64,000 nt of DNA from Anaerotruncus colihominis (GCF_010206195.1 NZ_VIQT01000008.1:1-64000), one strand, 5' to 3'. Counted from the stretch's first letter, positions 7,270-16,431 are shown. Numbers and translations are program-made. The notes: generated by a model from the sequence alone, not told the origin.

Positions 7270-9261
7270 ATGCAAACACAGGTCACAACAAACCGTGAGG
7301 CGGATTTGCGTTATCTGCGCCTGCTGGCCAGGCAATATCCTACCGTGCAGGCGGCAAGCAGCGAGATCATCAATCTCCAGGCGATTTTAAATTTACCAAA
7401 GGGCACAGAGCATTTCATGTCGGATTTGCACGGCGAATACGAGGCGTTTTTACATATCCTCAACAGTGCTTCCGGGGTGGTGCGCGAAAAGGTGGACGCA
7501 TTGTTTGAAAACGTGATGTCGCGCGACGACCGTGCGCGGCTGGCGACCCTGATCTACTATCCCAGGGAGAAGCTCGACGAAATGCGCGAGAGCGTTGATG
7601 ACCTCAACGAATGGTACAAACTGACGCTGCACCGCCTGATTGAGATCTGCCGGCTTGTCACATCGAAATATACGCGTTCCAAAGTGCGCAAAGCGCTTCC
7701 GCCCGAGTATGCATACATCATTGACGAGCTGCTTAATACCAATTACGAGGTCCATAATAAGAAGGATTACTATGAGAACATCATCTCCACAATTATTCAC
7801 ATCGACCGCGCCGAGGATTTTATTGAAGCTGTCTGCGATGTGATCAAAACGCTTGTTGTCGACCATCTGCACATTGTCGGCGATATTTTTGACCGTGGGC
7901 CGCGTGCAGATATCATCCTTGATTCACTGATGGAGCATCATTCCGTCGATATCCAGTGGGGAAACCATGACGTGCTGTGGATGGGCGCTGCGACAGGCAG
8001 CCGTACCTGTATCGCGGCTGTGCTGAACAATTCGATCACCTATAATAACCTTGAGGTCATCGAAATAGGCTATGGCATCAGCCTGCGGCCGCTTGCGCTG
8101 TTTGCCAATGAGATTTATCGCGATTCCGACACCTCGTGCTTTCAGACAAAAACATTGGGCGACGCCATCGCCTACAATGCCAAAGATATCGAGCTTGGCG
8201 CGCGGATGCACAAAGCGATTGCCATCATCCTTTTTAAACTCGAAGGACAGATTATCAGGCGCAATCCGGAGTTCGGGATGGATGACCGCCTATTGCTCAA
8301 CCGGATCGATTATAAGCGCGGGACCATTGAAATCGATGGGAAAGAATATCAGCTTGTGCACACAGATTTCCCCACGATTGACCCGGCCTGCCCATATGCG
8401 CTGTCCGAGGAGGAGGAGCGTTTGATGGAGCAGCTTCGCGACGCGTTTTTACACAGTGAAAAGCTGCAAAAGCACGCGCGCTTTCTTTATTCCAAGGGTG
8501 GGCTGTATAAGTGCTACAATGGAAACCTGCTGTTCCATGGATGCATACCAATGGAAGCGGACGGATCGTTCATGTCGTTTTCCGTTGGCGGACCGCCTGT
8601 CAGTGGCCGGGCATTTCTTGACCGCGCCGATTTGCTGGCCCGTCAGGGATACTATGCGCGGGAAGGCACGCCGGAAAAACAATTTGGAAAGGACTTTTTG
8701 TGGTTTCTCTGGTGTGGGCGCAACTCCCCGCTGTTTGGGCGCGACCACATTGCTACCTTTGAACGCTGCCTGATCGCCGATCATGCCGCATGGGCCGAGC
8801 CGAAAAATGCTTATTATGCCTATTATAATGACGCCGATGTTTGTGTGCGCATTCTGCGTGAATTCGGTCTGGAAGGTCAGCACTGCCACATTATCAACGG
8901 CCATGTGCCCGTCAAGACGAAGGAGGGCGAAAATCCGGTTAAGGCCGGCGGCCGGCTCATTGTGATTGACGGCGGTTTCTGCCGGGCTTACCAGCCGACA
9001 ACAGGCATCGCCGGCTATACATTGATTTATAATTCCTGGGGCATCCGGCTGGCGTCGCATGAGCCATTTGACGGCCGGCTTGATGCGATCCGCAATAACC
9101 GGGACATTGTGTCCACATCGGTCGTGTTTGAACGGATGCAGTCGCGCATCAAAATCGGCGAGACAGATATCGGCGCGCAGCTCAGCCGCAATATCGAGGA
9201 TCTGAAATGGCTGCTTCTGGCCTATAAAACGGGTGAGATCAAGGAGGATCACGGCGGATAA
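7270..9261 (+). CDS. fbp: Fructose-1,6-bisphosphatase class III
   Basis: Encodes 663 aa, close to the roughly 670-aa Bacillus class III enzyme. It hydrolyses fructose-1,6-bisphosphate in gluconeogenesis. The calcineurin-like metallophosphatase motifs are visible: MSDLHGEYEAF, VGDIFDRGPRAD, QWGNHDVLWMGA and a late NGHVPVK. GGAGGG at 7258-7263 favours ATG 7270, although a GTG lies immediately upstream at 7267. It stands alone between a hairpin repeat and purA. Confidence 0.96.
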   Translation: MQTQVTTNREADLRYLRLLARQYPTVQAASSEIINLQAILNLPKGTEHFMSDLHGEYEAFLHILNSASGVVREKVDALFENVMSRDDRARLATLIYYPREKLDEMRESVDDLNEWYKLTLHRLIEICRLVTSKYTRSKVRKALPPEYAYIIDELLNTNYEVHNKKDYYENIISTIIHIDRAEDFIEAVCDVIKTLVVDHLHIVGDIFDRGPRADIILDSLMEHHSVDIQWGNHDVLWMGAATGSRTCIAAVLNNSITYNNLEVIEIGYGISLRPLALFANEIYRDSDTSCFQTKTLGDAIAYNAKDIELGARMHKAIAIILFKLEGQIIRRNPEFGMDDRLLLNRIDYKRGTIEIDGKEYQLVHTDFPTIDPACPYALSEEEERLMEQLRDAFLHSEKLQKHARFLYSKGGLYKCYNGNLLFHGCIPMEADGSFMSFSVGGPPVSGRAFLDRADLLARQGYYAREGTPEKQFGKDFLWFLWCGRNSPLFGRDHIATFERCLIADHAAWAEPKNAYYAYYNDADVCVRILREFGLEGQHCHIINGHVPVKTKEGENPVKAGGRLIVIDGGFCRAYQPTTGIAGYTLIYNSWGIRLASHEPFDGRLDAIRNNRDIVSTSVVFERMQSRIKIGETDIGAQLSRNIEDLKWLLLAYKTGEIKEDHGG

Positions 9262-9329
9262 AGCGTGAGGATTTCTTTGCTCGTGCAGACGCTTGACTGT
9301 TGGATAAAAGTAAATTACAAAAATCAACA

Positions 9330-9358
9330 TTGCATTTTGCCTGCAAATTTGCTATACT
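9330..9358 (+). promoter_or_regulatory. Sigma-A promoter of purA
   Basis: TTGCAT (9330-9335) and TATACT (9353-9358) are separated by exactly 17 bp. This leaves a leader of about 50 nt before purA. No PurR box or riboswitch was recognised in the leader. Confidence 0.75.
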
Positions 9359-9413
9359 TAACAACGGTTCAAAGGGACTGGATTTTTTTGTAAAATTCAT
9401 TGGGGGGTTATAT

Positions 9414-10691
9414 ATGCCAGCTAGAGTGGTTGTCGGCGTCCAGTGGGGCGACGAGGGCAAAGGCAAAATCATCGACATTCTTGCGTCGCGCGCAGACGTG
9501 GTCGTGCGGTCGCAGGGCGGCAACAATGCCGGCCATACGGTCGAAAACGGGGGCGAGGTCTACAAGCTCCAGCTGATCCCGTCCGGCATCCTCTATCCGG
9601 ACACGCTTTGTCTGCTTGGCAGCGGCGTTGTCATCAACCCCAAGGGAATCCTGGGCGAAATCGACGGCCTCGAAGCGCGGGGGGTTTCCTGCAAAAACCT
9701 GCGCATCGATCCGCGCGCACACGTCATCATGCCGTGGCATCTGGAGATCGACGGCCTGAGTGAGAAGATGCGCGGCAAAGGGGAAATCGGCACGACGAAA
9801 AAAGGCATTGGCCCCTGTTATATGGATAAGGCCGAACGCTCCGGCCTGCGCATTTATGACCTGATCCATCCGGAGCTGTTCGCGCAAAAGGCGCGGGCTG
9901 CCGGCGAATTGAAAAACCGCTTGATTACCGGCTACTATGGCGGCCAGCCGCTTGATCTTGATGCGGTCATTGCGGAATATACAGCCTATGGAAAGCGTCT
10001 GGCGCAGTATGCTGCAGATGTTTCCGTGCTTGCATACCGCGCCATCCATGAGAACAAGGAGGTTCTGTTCGAAGGCGCGCAGGGCACGCTGCTTGATATC
10101 GATTACGGGACCTATCCGTTTGTTACAAGCTCACACCCTGTTTCGGGCGGCGTATGCGTTGGCAGCGGCGTCGGTCCCACGCTGATCGACGAGGTTGTCG
10201 GCGCGGCCAAGGCGTATACGACGCGCGTCGGCGCCGGTCCTTTCCCAACGGAGCTGCTCGACGAAACCGGGGATGAAATCCGCAACCGTGGGCATGAGTT
10301 TGGCACAGTCACAGGCCGTCCGCGCCGCTGCGGATGGTTCGACGCGGTAATCATGCGCCATTCCGTGCGCATCAACGGCCTGACCGCGCTGGCGATCAAC
10401 AAGATCGATACGCTCTCCGGCATGGGGCCGCTCAAGGTGTGCACGGCTTACCGCAAGTCGGACGGGACGATCCTGCGCGATTTTCCCGCCACCATCGAAG
10501 AACTTGCAGAGTGCGCCCCTGTCTACGAAGAACTGGAAGGGTTCGACGGCGACCTGTCCGGCTGCCGCAGCTTCGATGAGCTGCCCGAGTCCTGCAAGAA
10601 GTATATCGCCGAGTTGGAGCGTCTGTGCGAATGTCCGATTACGATGGTCGGCGTCGGCCCGTCCCGCGAACAGAATTTGGAGCGTGCCTGA
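9414..10691 (+). CDS. purA: Adenylosuccinate synthetase
   Basis: Encodes 425 aa, standard for PurA. It converts IMP, GTP and aspartate to adenylosuccinate, the first step toward AMP. VVVGVQWGDEGKGKI carries the GTP P-loop and catalytic Asp, and GGNNAGHTV the catalytic His. The sequence also has GTTKKGIGPCY, FEGAQGTLLDIDYGTYPFVTSS and TGRPRRCGWFD. ATG 9414 follows a GGGGGG ribosome site. A strong hairpin terminator follows the gene. Confidence 0.97.
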   Translation: MPARVVVGVQWGDEGKGKIIDILASRADVVVRSQGGNNAGHTVENGGEVYKLQLIPSGILYPDTLCLLGSGVVINPKGILGEIDGLEARGVSCKNLRIDPRAHVIMPWHLEIDGLSEKMRGKGEIGTTKKGIGPCYMDKAERSGLRIYDLIHPELFAQKARAAGELKNRLITGYYGGQPLDLDAVIAEYTAYGKRLAQYAADVSVLAYRAIHENKEVLFEGAQGTLLDIDYGTYPFVTSSHPVSGGVCVGSGVGPTLIDEVVGAAKAYTTRVGAGPFPTELLDETGDEIRNRGHEFGTVTGRPRRCGWFDAVIMRHSVRINGLTALAINKIDTLSGMGPLKVCTAYRKSDGTILRDFPATIEELAECAPVYEELEGFDGDLSGCRSFDELPESCKKYIAELERLCECPITMVGVGPSREQNLERA

Positions 10692-10722
10692 CCCTTCGCC
10701 TTTTTGGGAAATAAATGCATCG

Positions 10723-10764
10723 AAAAACCTTCCGCCTTTTTAAAGAAAAGGCGGAAGGTTTTTT
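10723..10764 (+). terminator. Intrinsic terminator of purA
   Basis: AAACCTTCCGCC and GGCGGAAGGTTT form a long stem around an A/T-rich loop, followed by a run of six Ts. It is placed about 30 bp after the stop. Confidence 0.85.
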
Positions 10765-11415
10765 ACTGGGGCTTTCTAAACAGTTGGATCTTGCAGGATG
10801 CGCGCCAGCCGCGCGACGTCTGTCATGGATTTTGCTGGCGAAAAAGTCTGCGCCTGAATGAGTGTCTTGCGACCTGCGGGCCACGCTGGCGCGCGCGACC
10901 CGTGCGCGGGTCGCTCACCGCCGGGGGGCGCGCGCAATCCGTGCGCGGATTGCTCACCGCCGGGGGGCGCGCGCAATCCGTGCGCGGATTGCTCACCGCC
11001 GGGCGCTGCGCTTGCCCGGCCGGCTATTCGGGGCTCTCCGGCGGCTATAGCCGCCGGGCGCGGACAAGCCGCGGCAGCGCCCCTCAGCGCGCCTCACAAG
11101 GGGAGGGTCGAGCGACGCCTCCCCTTATGTTATCCCCACCTCTGCCTGGCGCGATCGTATCGGGCGCACGCCAGTACGTCCGGAGGGGGATCGTTTCACG
11201 GAACCTGCCCCACTGTTTGCGGCGCAGCCTGTATAAACGCAGTAGCAAACCCACTATTCGCGGCGCAGCCGACTAAAGTTTTTTGCCGAGCTTTTTTTCA
11301 AAAAAGCGGGGGGCACAGCCGACTAAAGTTTTTTGCCGAGCTTTTTTTCAAAAAAGCGGGGGGCACAGCCGACTAAAGTTTTTTGCCAAGCTTTTTTTCA
11401 AAAAAGCGGGGGAAA
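10765..11415. repeat. Long composite intergenic repeat, copy 1
   Basis: This gap of about 650 bp has no credible gene; its open frames are Arg/Pro-rich repeat translations. In order it holds module A (10783-10886); three 39-bp B units whose 7-bp stems (10896-10912, 10935-10951, 10974-10991) show paired substitutions; module C (about 11005-11195) with an 8-bp stem around TATA; one D unit; and three E units of exactly 50 bp starting at 11271, 11321 and 11371. Copy 2 is at 26063-26642. Confidence 0.9.
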
Positions 11416-12738
11416 TCAGAAGCGTTCGACACGGTCCTTGGAGACGCGCGCGAGGATGAGCTTTTCCGGGGCGGGCTGCTCATTGGAGAAGGTAATCGCG
11501 TCGAGCAGGAGGCGTTCGGCCTCCGGAATTGCGGATTGCTTTGCCGTGTAAAGGCGCGCGATCGTCTCGCCGCGCATCACCTTGTCGCCCGTTTTCTTCA
11601 CAAGCACAACGCCCGCGCTCATATCGATATCGTCCTCCTTGCTCTCGCGGCCCGCGCCGAGCGCAACGGACGCGATGCCGCACTTTTCCGTCTCCATGTG
11701 CGTGATATAGCCGTCGGAGGGCGACTTGACCTCATATGTGACCGGGGCCTGCGGGAACCTGGAGGTATCGTCGATCACGGAAACGTCGCCACCCTGCGCA
11801 ATGACCATCGCGCGCAGCTTTTCAAGGGCCGCGCCGCTTGAGAGCGCGTCCTCGGCGAGCTTGCGGCATTCGTCGAGCGTGCCCTTATCCGCAAGATAAA
11901 GCATGTTCGTTGCGAGCTGCAGGCAGACCTCGGTCAGATCGGCTGGACCCTGCCCCTTCAGCGTTGCGACCGATTCGGCCACCTCCAGGGAGTTGCCGAT
12001 CGCATGGCCGAGCGGCAGATCCATATCGGTGATCAGCGCGATGGTTCTCCGGCCGTTGCGCTCGCCGATGGAAACCATCGCCTGCGCCAGCCCAATCGAA
12101 TCGTCGAGCGTTTTCATAAACGCGCCGCTGCCCGTCTTGACATCAAGCACAATCGCGTTCGAGCCGGCAGCAAGCTTTTTGCTCATGATCGACGAGGCGA
12201 TCAGCGGCAGGCTGTCGACGGTGGCGGTCACATCGCGCAGCGCGTACAGCTTTTTATCGGCGGGGGCGATGTTGCCTGTCTGCCCGATGACGGACAGTCC
12301 CGCGTCACGTACAATCTGGAAAAACTGTTCGCGTTCGACGGATACGCGAAAACCAGGGATCGACTCAAGCTTATCAATGGTGCCGCCCGTGTGGCCAAGC
12401 CCGCGGCCGCTCATCTTTGCGACCGGCACGCCGCACGCCGCGACAATCGGCGCGATGACGAGCGTCGTCTTGTCACCGACGCCGCCGGTGCTGTGCTTAT
12501 CCACCTTGATTCCGGGGATGGCCGACAGGTCGACCATGTCGCCGGAGCGCGCCATGCAGTCTGTCAAAACCGCGGTTTCGTGCTCGTTCATGCCGTTGAA
12601 CCAAATCGCCATCAAAAGCGCCGACGCCTGATAATCCGGGATGTGGCCGTTGGTATAACCGTCGATGAAAAAGGCGATCTCCTCATCGGACAGCACGCCG
12701 CCGTTTCGTTTGTTCATAATGATATCATACATGCGCAT
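11416..12738 (-). CDS. pdp: Pyrimidine-nucleoside phosphorylase
   Basis: Encodes 440 aa. It phosphorolyses uridine and (deoxy)thymidine to base plus (deoxy)ribose-1-phosphate. The family signature is KVDKHSTGGVGDKTTLVIAP followed by MSGRGLGHTGGTIDKLESI, and the C-terminal alpha/beta domain is present. GAGGGG precedes the start. It lies 30 bp downstream of deoB on the same strand, so its sugar-phosphate product can be passed to DeoB. The stop abuts an E-type repeat. Confidence 0.95.
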   Translation of the reverse strand: MRMYDIIMNKRNGGVLSDEEIAFFIDGYTNGHIPDYQASALLMAIWFNGMNEHETAVLTDCMARSGDMVDLSAIPGIKVDKHSTGGVGDKTTLVIAPIVAACGVPVAKMSGRGLGHTGGTIDKLESIPGFRVSVEREQFFQIVRDAGLSVIGQTGNIAPADKKLYALRDVTATVDSLPLIASSIMSKKLAAGSNAIVLDVKTGSGAFMKTLDDSIGLAQAMVSIGERNGRRTIALITDMDLPLGHAIGNSLEVAESVATLKGQGPADLTEVCLQLATNMLYLADKGTLDECRKLAEDALSSGAALEKLRAMVIAQGGDVSVIDDTSRFPQAPVTYEVKSPSDGYITHMETEKCGIASVALGAGRESKEDDIDMSAGVVLVKKTGDKVMRGETIARLYTAKQSAIPEAERLLLDAITFSNEQPAPEKLILARVSKDRVERF

Positions 12739-12768
12739 AATGAATACCCCTCTCAGTTTTAAGCGTTG

Positions 12769-13935
12769 TTACCGCAGGATCCGGTCGCAAAGCGACACAC
12801 CGTCGCAGCCGGCCTTGACGCCGAGCAGCGCGGCGGCCGTTTCGCCCGTATCGGCAAAGGTCGGCCGCGTGCCCAGGTCGACGCCCGCGCGGATGGACGC
12901 GCCGTAAATAAGAAGCGGCACATATTCGCGCGAATGGTCGGTCGACGCCGTACCCGGATCGCAGCCGTGGTCGGCTGTGATCATCAGCACATCGTCCGGA
13001 CCGAGCAGAGGCATCAATTCGCCGAGACGCTCGTCAAAGCGGTTGAGCGCGGCCGTATAGCCCGGGATGTCGTTGCGATGGCCGTATACCATGTCGAAAT
13101 CGACGAGGTTGACAAAGCAAAGCCCATGAAAATCGGAACGCGCATGTGCGATTGTCCTATCCATCCCGTCGTCATTGTTGACGGTGCGGCTTGTTTTAGA
13201 GATGCCGCGGCCGGCGAAAATATCATAAATTTTGCCGACGCCGATGGTGTCCAGACCGGCCTGCAAAAGCTTATCGACAACCGTGTCGCGCGGAGGCTGG
13301 AGCGAAAAATCATGGCGGTTCGAGGTGCGTTTGTAAGGGTATTCCCCTTCGAACGGACGCGCGATGACACGGCCGACGCCGTGTTCTCCGTGCAGGATTT
13401 CACGGGCGATTTCACAGTCCTTATAAAGCTCCTCGATCGGGACGACGCTCTCATGCGCCGCCACCTGGAACACGCTGTCGGCGCTTGTATAGACAATCAG
13501 AGCGCCTGTTTCGACATGCTCGCGGCCAAAGTCGCGGATAACGTCGGTGCCGGAGTACGGCTTGTTGCAGAGCGCACGGCGTCCCGTGCGGCGCTCAAAC
13601 TCCGAGATAATCTCCGGCGGGAAACCGTCGGGATAGGTGGGCATCGGCTTTTTTGAGATCAGCCCCGCGATCTCCCAGTGGCCGATGGTCGTATCCTTGC
13701 CGGCCGACGATTCCTGCATACGCGCGAATGAACCGATGGGCGCGCCGGCCGCCTCGCCGCAGCCGACGCCTTCAATGTTAAAAAGCCCCAGCTTTTGCAG
13801 ATTGGGGACATGCAGCTTTCCCGAGCGCCAGCAGGTGCGCAGCGTATTGCTGCCAACGTCGCCGTAATCAGCGGCGTCCGGCTCCTCGCCGATGCCCACG
13901 CTGTCAAGAACGATTAAAAAAACCCGTTTTGCCAT
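12769..13935 (-). CDS. deoB: Phosphopentomutase
   Basis: Encodes 388 aa. It interconverts (deoxy)ribose-1-phosphate and 5-phosphate in nucleoside catabolism. The alkaline-phosphatase-type metal site starts VFLIVLDSVGIGEEPDA and includes GSNTL, GKDTTIGHWE (the phosphorylated Thr region) and the late TADHGCDPGT with DHSREYVPLL. It is the first gene of a deoB-pdp operon; a promoter lies about 140 bp upstream. Confidence 0.96.
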   Translation of the reverse strand: MAKRVFLIVLDSVGIGEEPDAADYGDVGSNTLRTCWRSGKLHVPNLQKLGLFNIEGVGCGEAAGAPIGSFARMQESSAGKDTTIGHWEIAGLISKKPMPTYPDGFPPEIISEFERRTGRRALCNKPYSGTDVIRDFGREHVETGALIVYTSADSVFQVAAHESVVPIEELYKDCEIAREILHGEHGVGRVIARPFEGEYPYKRTSNRHDFSLQPPRDTVVDKLLQAGLDTIGVGKIYDIFAGRGISKTSRTVNNDDGMDRTIAHARSDFHGLCFVNLVDFDMVYGHRNDIPGYTAALNRFDERLGELMPLLGPDDVLMITADHGCDPGTASTDHSREYVPLLIYGASIRAGVDLGTRPTFADTGETAAALLGVKAGCDGVSLCDRILR

Positions 13936-14071
13936 GCTGATTGATCACGCCTTTCTATCAGATATTGTCAATGGAAAACGACTTGTCCGCCAAAGGATCG
14001 CGTTTTAAAAGGGCGGCGGCATATTGGAAAATTCCACAAGCATTTTCCTGATTCTAGAACGATACAGCTTC

Positions 14072-14100
14072 ATTCTAACACAAAAAACAGGCGGATACAA
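14072..14100 (-). promoter_or_regulatory. Candidate sigma-A promoter of deoB-pdp
   Basis: On the minus strand TTGTAT (14095-14100) and TAGAAT (14072-14077) are separated by 17 bp, reading toward deoB. The -35 match is imperfect. Confidence 0.55.
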
Positions 14101-14251
14101 TGACATACGGCCCTTTCGGCGGTGTGTTCCGCCGAAAAAGCCGCCGCTTTTTTGTGAATATTTAACATGTCATTTTTCGCACATCGGACCGGTGGGACAC
14201 GTATGGAAAATTCCCCGTCGGGCCTGCAAACCCGGCGCCCCGGATGCGTGT
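14101..14251. other. Intergenic hairpin region without a gene
   Basis: With the adjoining promoter region this forms a gap of about 315 bp between deoB and the nitrilase-like genes. It contains a stem (TTCGGCGG with CCGCCGAA near 14115-14138) and a second GCCGCCGC arm before TTTTTT. No coding sequence or known RNA was recognised. Confidence 0.5.
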
Positions 14252-15319
14252 TTAAACAAGGTCGTAGGGAAGATTTCCGCAATAGCGGTAGCTGTGCAGA
14301 TAATCGCCTTTGATGAACGCCTCATTTCGGCTTGTCAGAGATGGATCGGTGAGGTCGCCGGTCAGCTTTTGCAGATTGGTGCGCGCCGTTACAGCGCAGG
14401 CGTGCGCGTTTGACGCATAGGCGACGACGCCGTTGAGCGTGGGCGTCGCGCCGAACGGCGCATAGATTGCGGCGCGCACATTCGGGCCCTCGTCGGGCCC
14501 GGCGGCGTAACAGGCGTACAGCACATAAACGCCTGATTCATTCGCGCGGCAGCGCAGCAGATCGGGCATGATTCCGCCGCGCGCGTCGGGTACGGCGATC
14601 AGGCGCGCGCCCTTCTCCGCAAGGATTTTGAAACGTTCAAAATAATAGGCGTCCGACCCGATGACAACGCCGAGCGGACCGAGCGGCGTATCGATCGGTT
14701 CCAGGATGTCGGAGGGCGAAACGCCGGCGTCGCTGTCGAACCTAAGCACGCTCGTCTTATCCTGGACGCCTGCCTGTTTGCCGTCCGGACCAAACACGAC
14801 GCACCGGTTGACGAGGCGGCCGTCCTCCTCACGGACCAGCGTCGTGCCGGCGACCACATAGACGCGAAGCGTGCGGGCGATCCCGCTGAAGACGGTCTGA
14901 TACAGCTCGTTTAGAAAGCCGCCAAAGGTTTCCAACATGGTTTCCATGCGCACCGGATCAGGCGCTGCGCCGTCCAGGCCGGTGAAACGCCTGCCGCGCA
15001 GCACCCAATTGAGAATCTGTTTGCTGAACGGCAGCATGGTTAGAGCGAGCACGCCGGCATATTCCGGATACACGACCACCTGCGCGCCGGCGTCAACCGC
15101 ATTTTTGGCGAGCAGATACAGCTCGTCCGTATAGTCGCGCAGATCCTTATATATGCGCGCCGTCAATTGGACAGACGCGGCGCGCACCGCCTCCGGCGCG
15201 GCGAATTCCGCGTTGTTTTGAGCGGCGCCGTTTTTTTCTGAAAACAGCGCGTCGATTTTTTTCGGCGTCACCCGAAACGACATCCAAAAGGAAATCAGCG
15301 GCAGCAGCACTTCCCACAT
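14252..15319 (-). CDS. Nitrilase-superfamily protein lacking the catalytic Cys
   Basis: Encodes 355 aa, with a hydrophobic N-terminal segment (about 1-18) and a complete carbon-nitrogen hydrolase fold. The Glu (YPEY, Glu86) and Lys (QDKTS, Lys188) of the nitrilase triad are recognisable. The Cys of the usual ICxD motif aligns with Gly221 in VVIGSDAYYFE. It may therefore be a non-hydrolytic binding or partner protein. It starts 5 bp after the stop of another nitrilase-like gene, so the two are co-translated. Ribosome site is GGGAGG. Confidence 0.8.
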   Translation of the reverse strand: MWEVLLPLISFWMSFRVTPKKIDALFSEKNGAAQNNAEFAAPEAVRAASVQLTARIYKDLRDYTDELYLLAKNAVDAGAQVVVYPEYAGVLALTMLPFSKQILNWVLRGRRFTGLDGAAPDPVRMETMLETFGGFLNELYQTVFSGIARTLRVYVVAGTTLVREEDGRLVNRCVVFGPDGKQAGVQDKTSVLRFDSDAGVSPSDILEPIDTPLGPLGVVIGSDAYYFERFKILAEKGARLIAVPDARGGIMPDLLRCRANESGVYVLYACYAAGPDEGPNVRAAIYAPFGATPTLNGVVAYASNAHACAVTARTNLQKLTGDLTDPSLTSRNEAFIKGDYLHSYRYCGNLPYDLV

Positions 15320-15324
15320 GCCTT

Positions 15325-16032
15325 TTACCTCCCAAGTTCGGCTTCATAGTTCGCGACCAGCGCGGGATTGATCTGCTCCAAAAGACGCAGATCGCGCCGT
15401 ATCTCATCGAGACGCGCCATACTCAGACCAAAACGCACGGGGAAGGAGGATGTCTGACGGATCAGATACCCGTCGCCTGCGCGCGTCACACCCGCCGGAC
15501 ATGCAACCGCGGCGCTGCCCGCCGCGATGTTGACCACGTACAGGTTGTTGCCCTGCGCACCGCTCCATACCGTGCGCAGCAGGCGTTCGCCCGCGTCCTG
15601 CACCGGGTCGAGCGCCTGGACCGAGAGCGCGACGTCCGCGCCCTTGAGCGCGGCCGCGCGCAAAACGCGCGGATCGTTGATATCGCAGTCCACGCACAGG
15701 CATACATTTCCAAGCTCGCCCGCGTGCGCCACCTCAATACGGTCGCCGCGCAGGAACTCCCCCTGAAACGATATGGCCGGATGGATAGCCGGTTGGCGGC
15801 AGACCACCTCGCCGCCCGGATTGAGCAGGCACAGGCAGAGATTGCCCTCGTGCGCAAACAAGCCTGTCAATACATAAACGCCGTGCTTTTTGGCGTATTT
15901 CACACAGGAAAACAGATGCCGTTTGACATCCTCAAGCTCGCGGTGCAGCTTGCCATCAGCGATCAGCACCAGGCGCGCGTCGCCCGAGGGCGGCGAAAAC
16001 GGCCGTTGAATCTCGACAAAATAGCTGTCCAT
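15325..16032 (-). CDS. Nitrilase-like protein retaining Cys but not Lys
   Basis: Encodes 235 aa, shorter than typical nitrilase-fold enzymes. The nucleophile region NVCLCVDCDINDPRVLRAA keeps a Cys (Cys113) in the CxD position. The segment where the catalytic Lys is expected reads VVCRQPAIHP, without Lys, and the usual FPE Glu motif is replaced by IAD. ATG 16032 follows GGGAAGGGAAC; the longer upstream frame has a weaker context. It is co-transcribed with the Cys-lacking partner immediately downstream. Function unknown. Confidence 0.7.
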   Translation of the reverse strand: MDSYFVEIQRPFSPPSGDARLVLIADGKLHRELEDVKRHLFSCVKYAKKHGVYVLTGLFAHEGNLCLCLLNPGGEVVCRQPAIHPAISFQGEFLRGDRIEVAHAGELGNVCLCVDCDINDPRVLRAAALKGADVALSVQALDPVQDAGERLLRTVWSGAQGNNLYVVNIAAGSAAVACPAGVTRAGDGYLIRQTSSFPVRFGLSMARLDEIRRDLRLLEQINPALVANYEAELGR

Positions 16033-16149
16033 GTTGTTCCCTTCCCGAAGCCGCCGTTTTTGGGGCTTCCGCCAACGCTCAAGTGATTTTGCCGCGGACT
16101 CCGCCGCCTGCAACTTCTATTATCGCATATTTTACAGGCGATGTATAGA

Positions 16150-16268
16150 TCGTTTGGGCGCCGTTCAGGGACTTGTTTTAAAGAAATGATAAATCATCCG
16201 GTTTTGAAGCCAGGGCGAAAGGCCGGCGCATCCGCGGACCTCCCCGCTGTAAGCGGACGCAACCCCCC
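16150..16268 (+). promoter_or_regulatory. Cobalamin-riboswitch-like element, apparently orphaned
   Basis: The segment near 16208-16265 reads GGGCGAAAG, then GGCGCATCC, then GCGG with CCCCGCTGTAAGCGG. This resembles the conserved core of cobalamin riboswitches (GGGAA, GGTGCAAATCC, GCGG-CCCGC-CTGTAA). It would read rightward, but no + strand gene follows before a terminator at 16392-16431 and the mobile element. The match is by eye and the upstream P2 elements are uncertain. Confidence 0.45.
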
Positions 16269-16391
16269 GGCTCCTAGAGGCTGTTTGAAAAAGCAAAATT
16301 CCCGTCTTTTTCTACAAACAGCGGCGAATGCTGCGTTAAAAAGCCTCGGAATCCGAAATGTTTACGGTTAGAGGGAAGTAATTTCAGATTA

Positions 16392-16431
16392 GGCGGTATA
16401 GCCCCGATTACAAGGGCTGTACCGTCTTTTT
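16392..16431 (+). terminator. Rho-independent terminator, + strand
   Basis: A 13-bp stem (16392-16404 with 16414-16426) pairs fully only as + strand RNA, through two G-U pairs, and is followed by CTTTTTG. On the other strand the pairs become A-C mismatches and there is no T-run. It would end transcripts reading through the riboswitch-like element. Confidence 0.6.

Noticed and set aside
10704-11276. Arg/Pro/Ala-rich open reading frame of about 190 codons after purA
   Set aside because: It runs through the purA terminator and tandem B-unit repeats; overlapping frames are equally open because of G+C bias, and the protein is low-complexity.
16141-16371. A 76-codon + strand frame before the recombinase
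   Set aside because: It overlaps the riboswitch-like element and hairpins and has no coding character.
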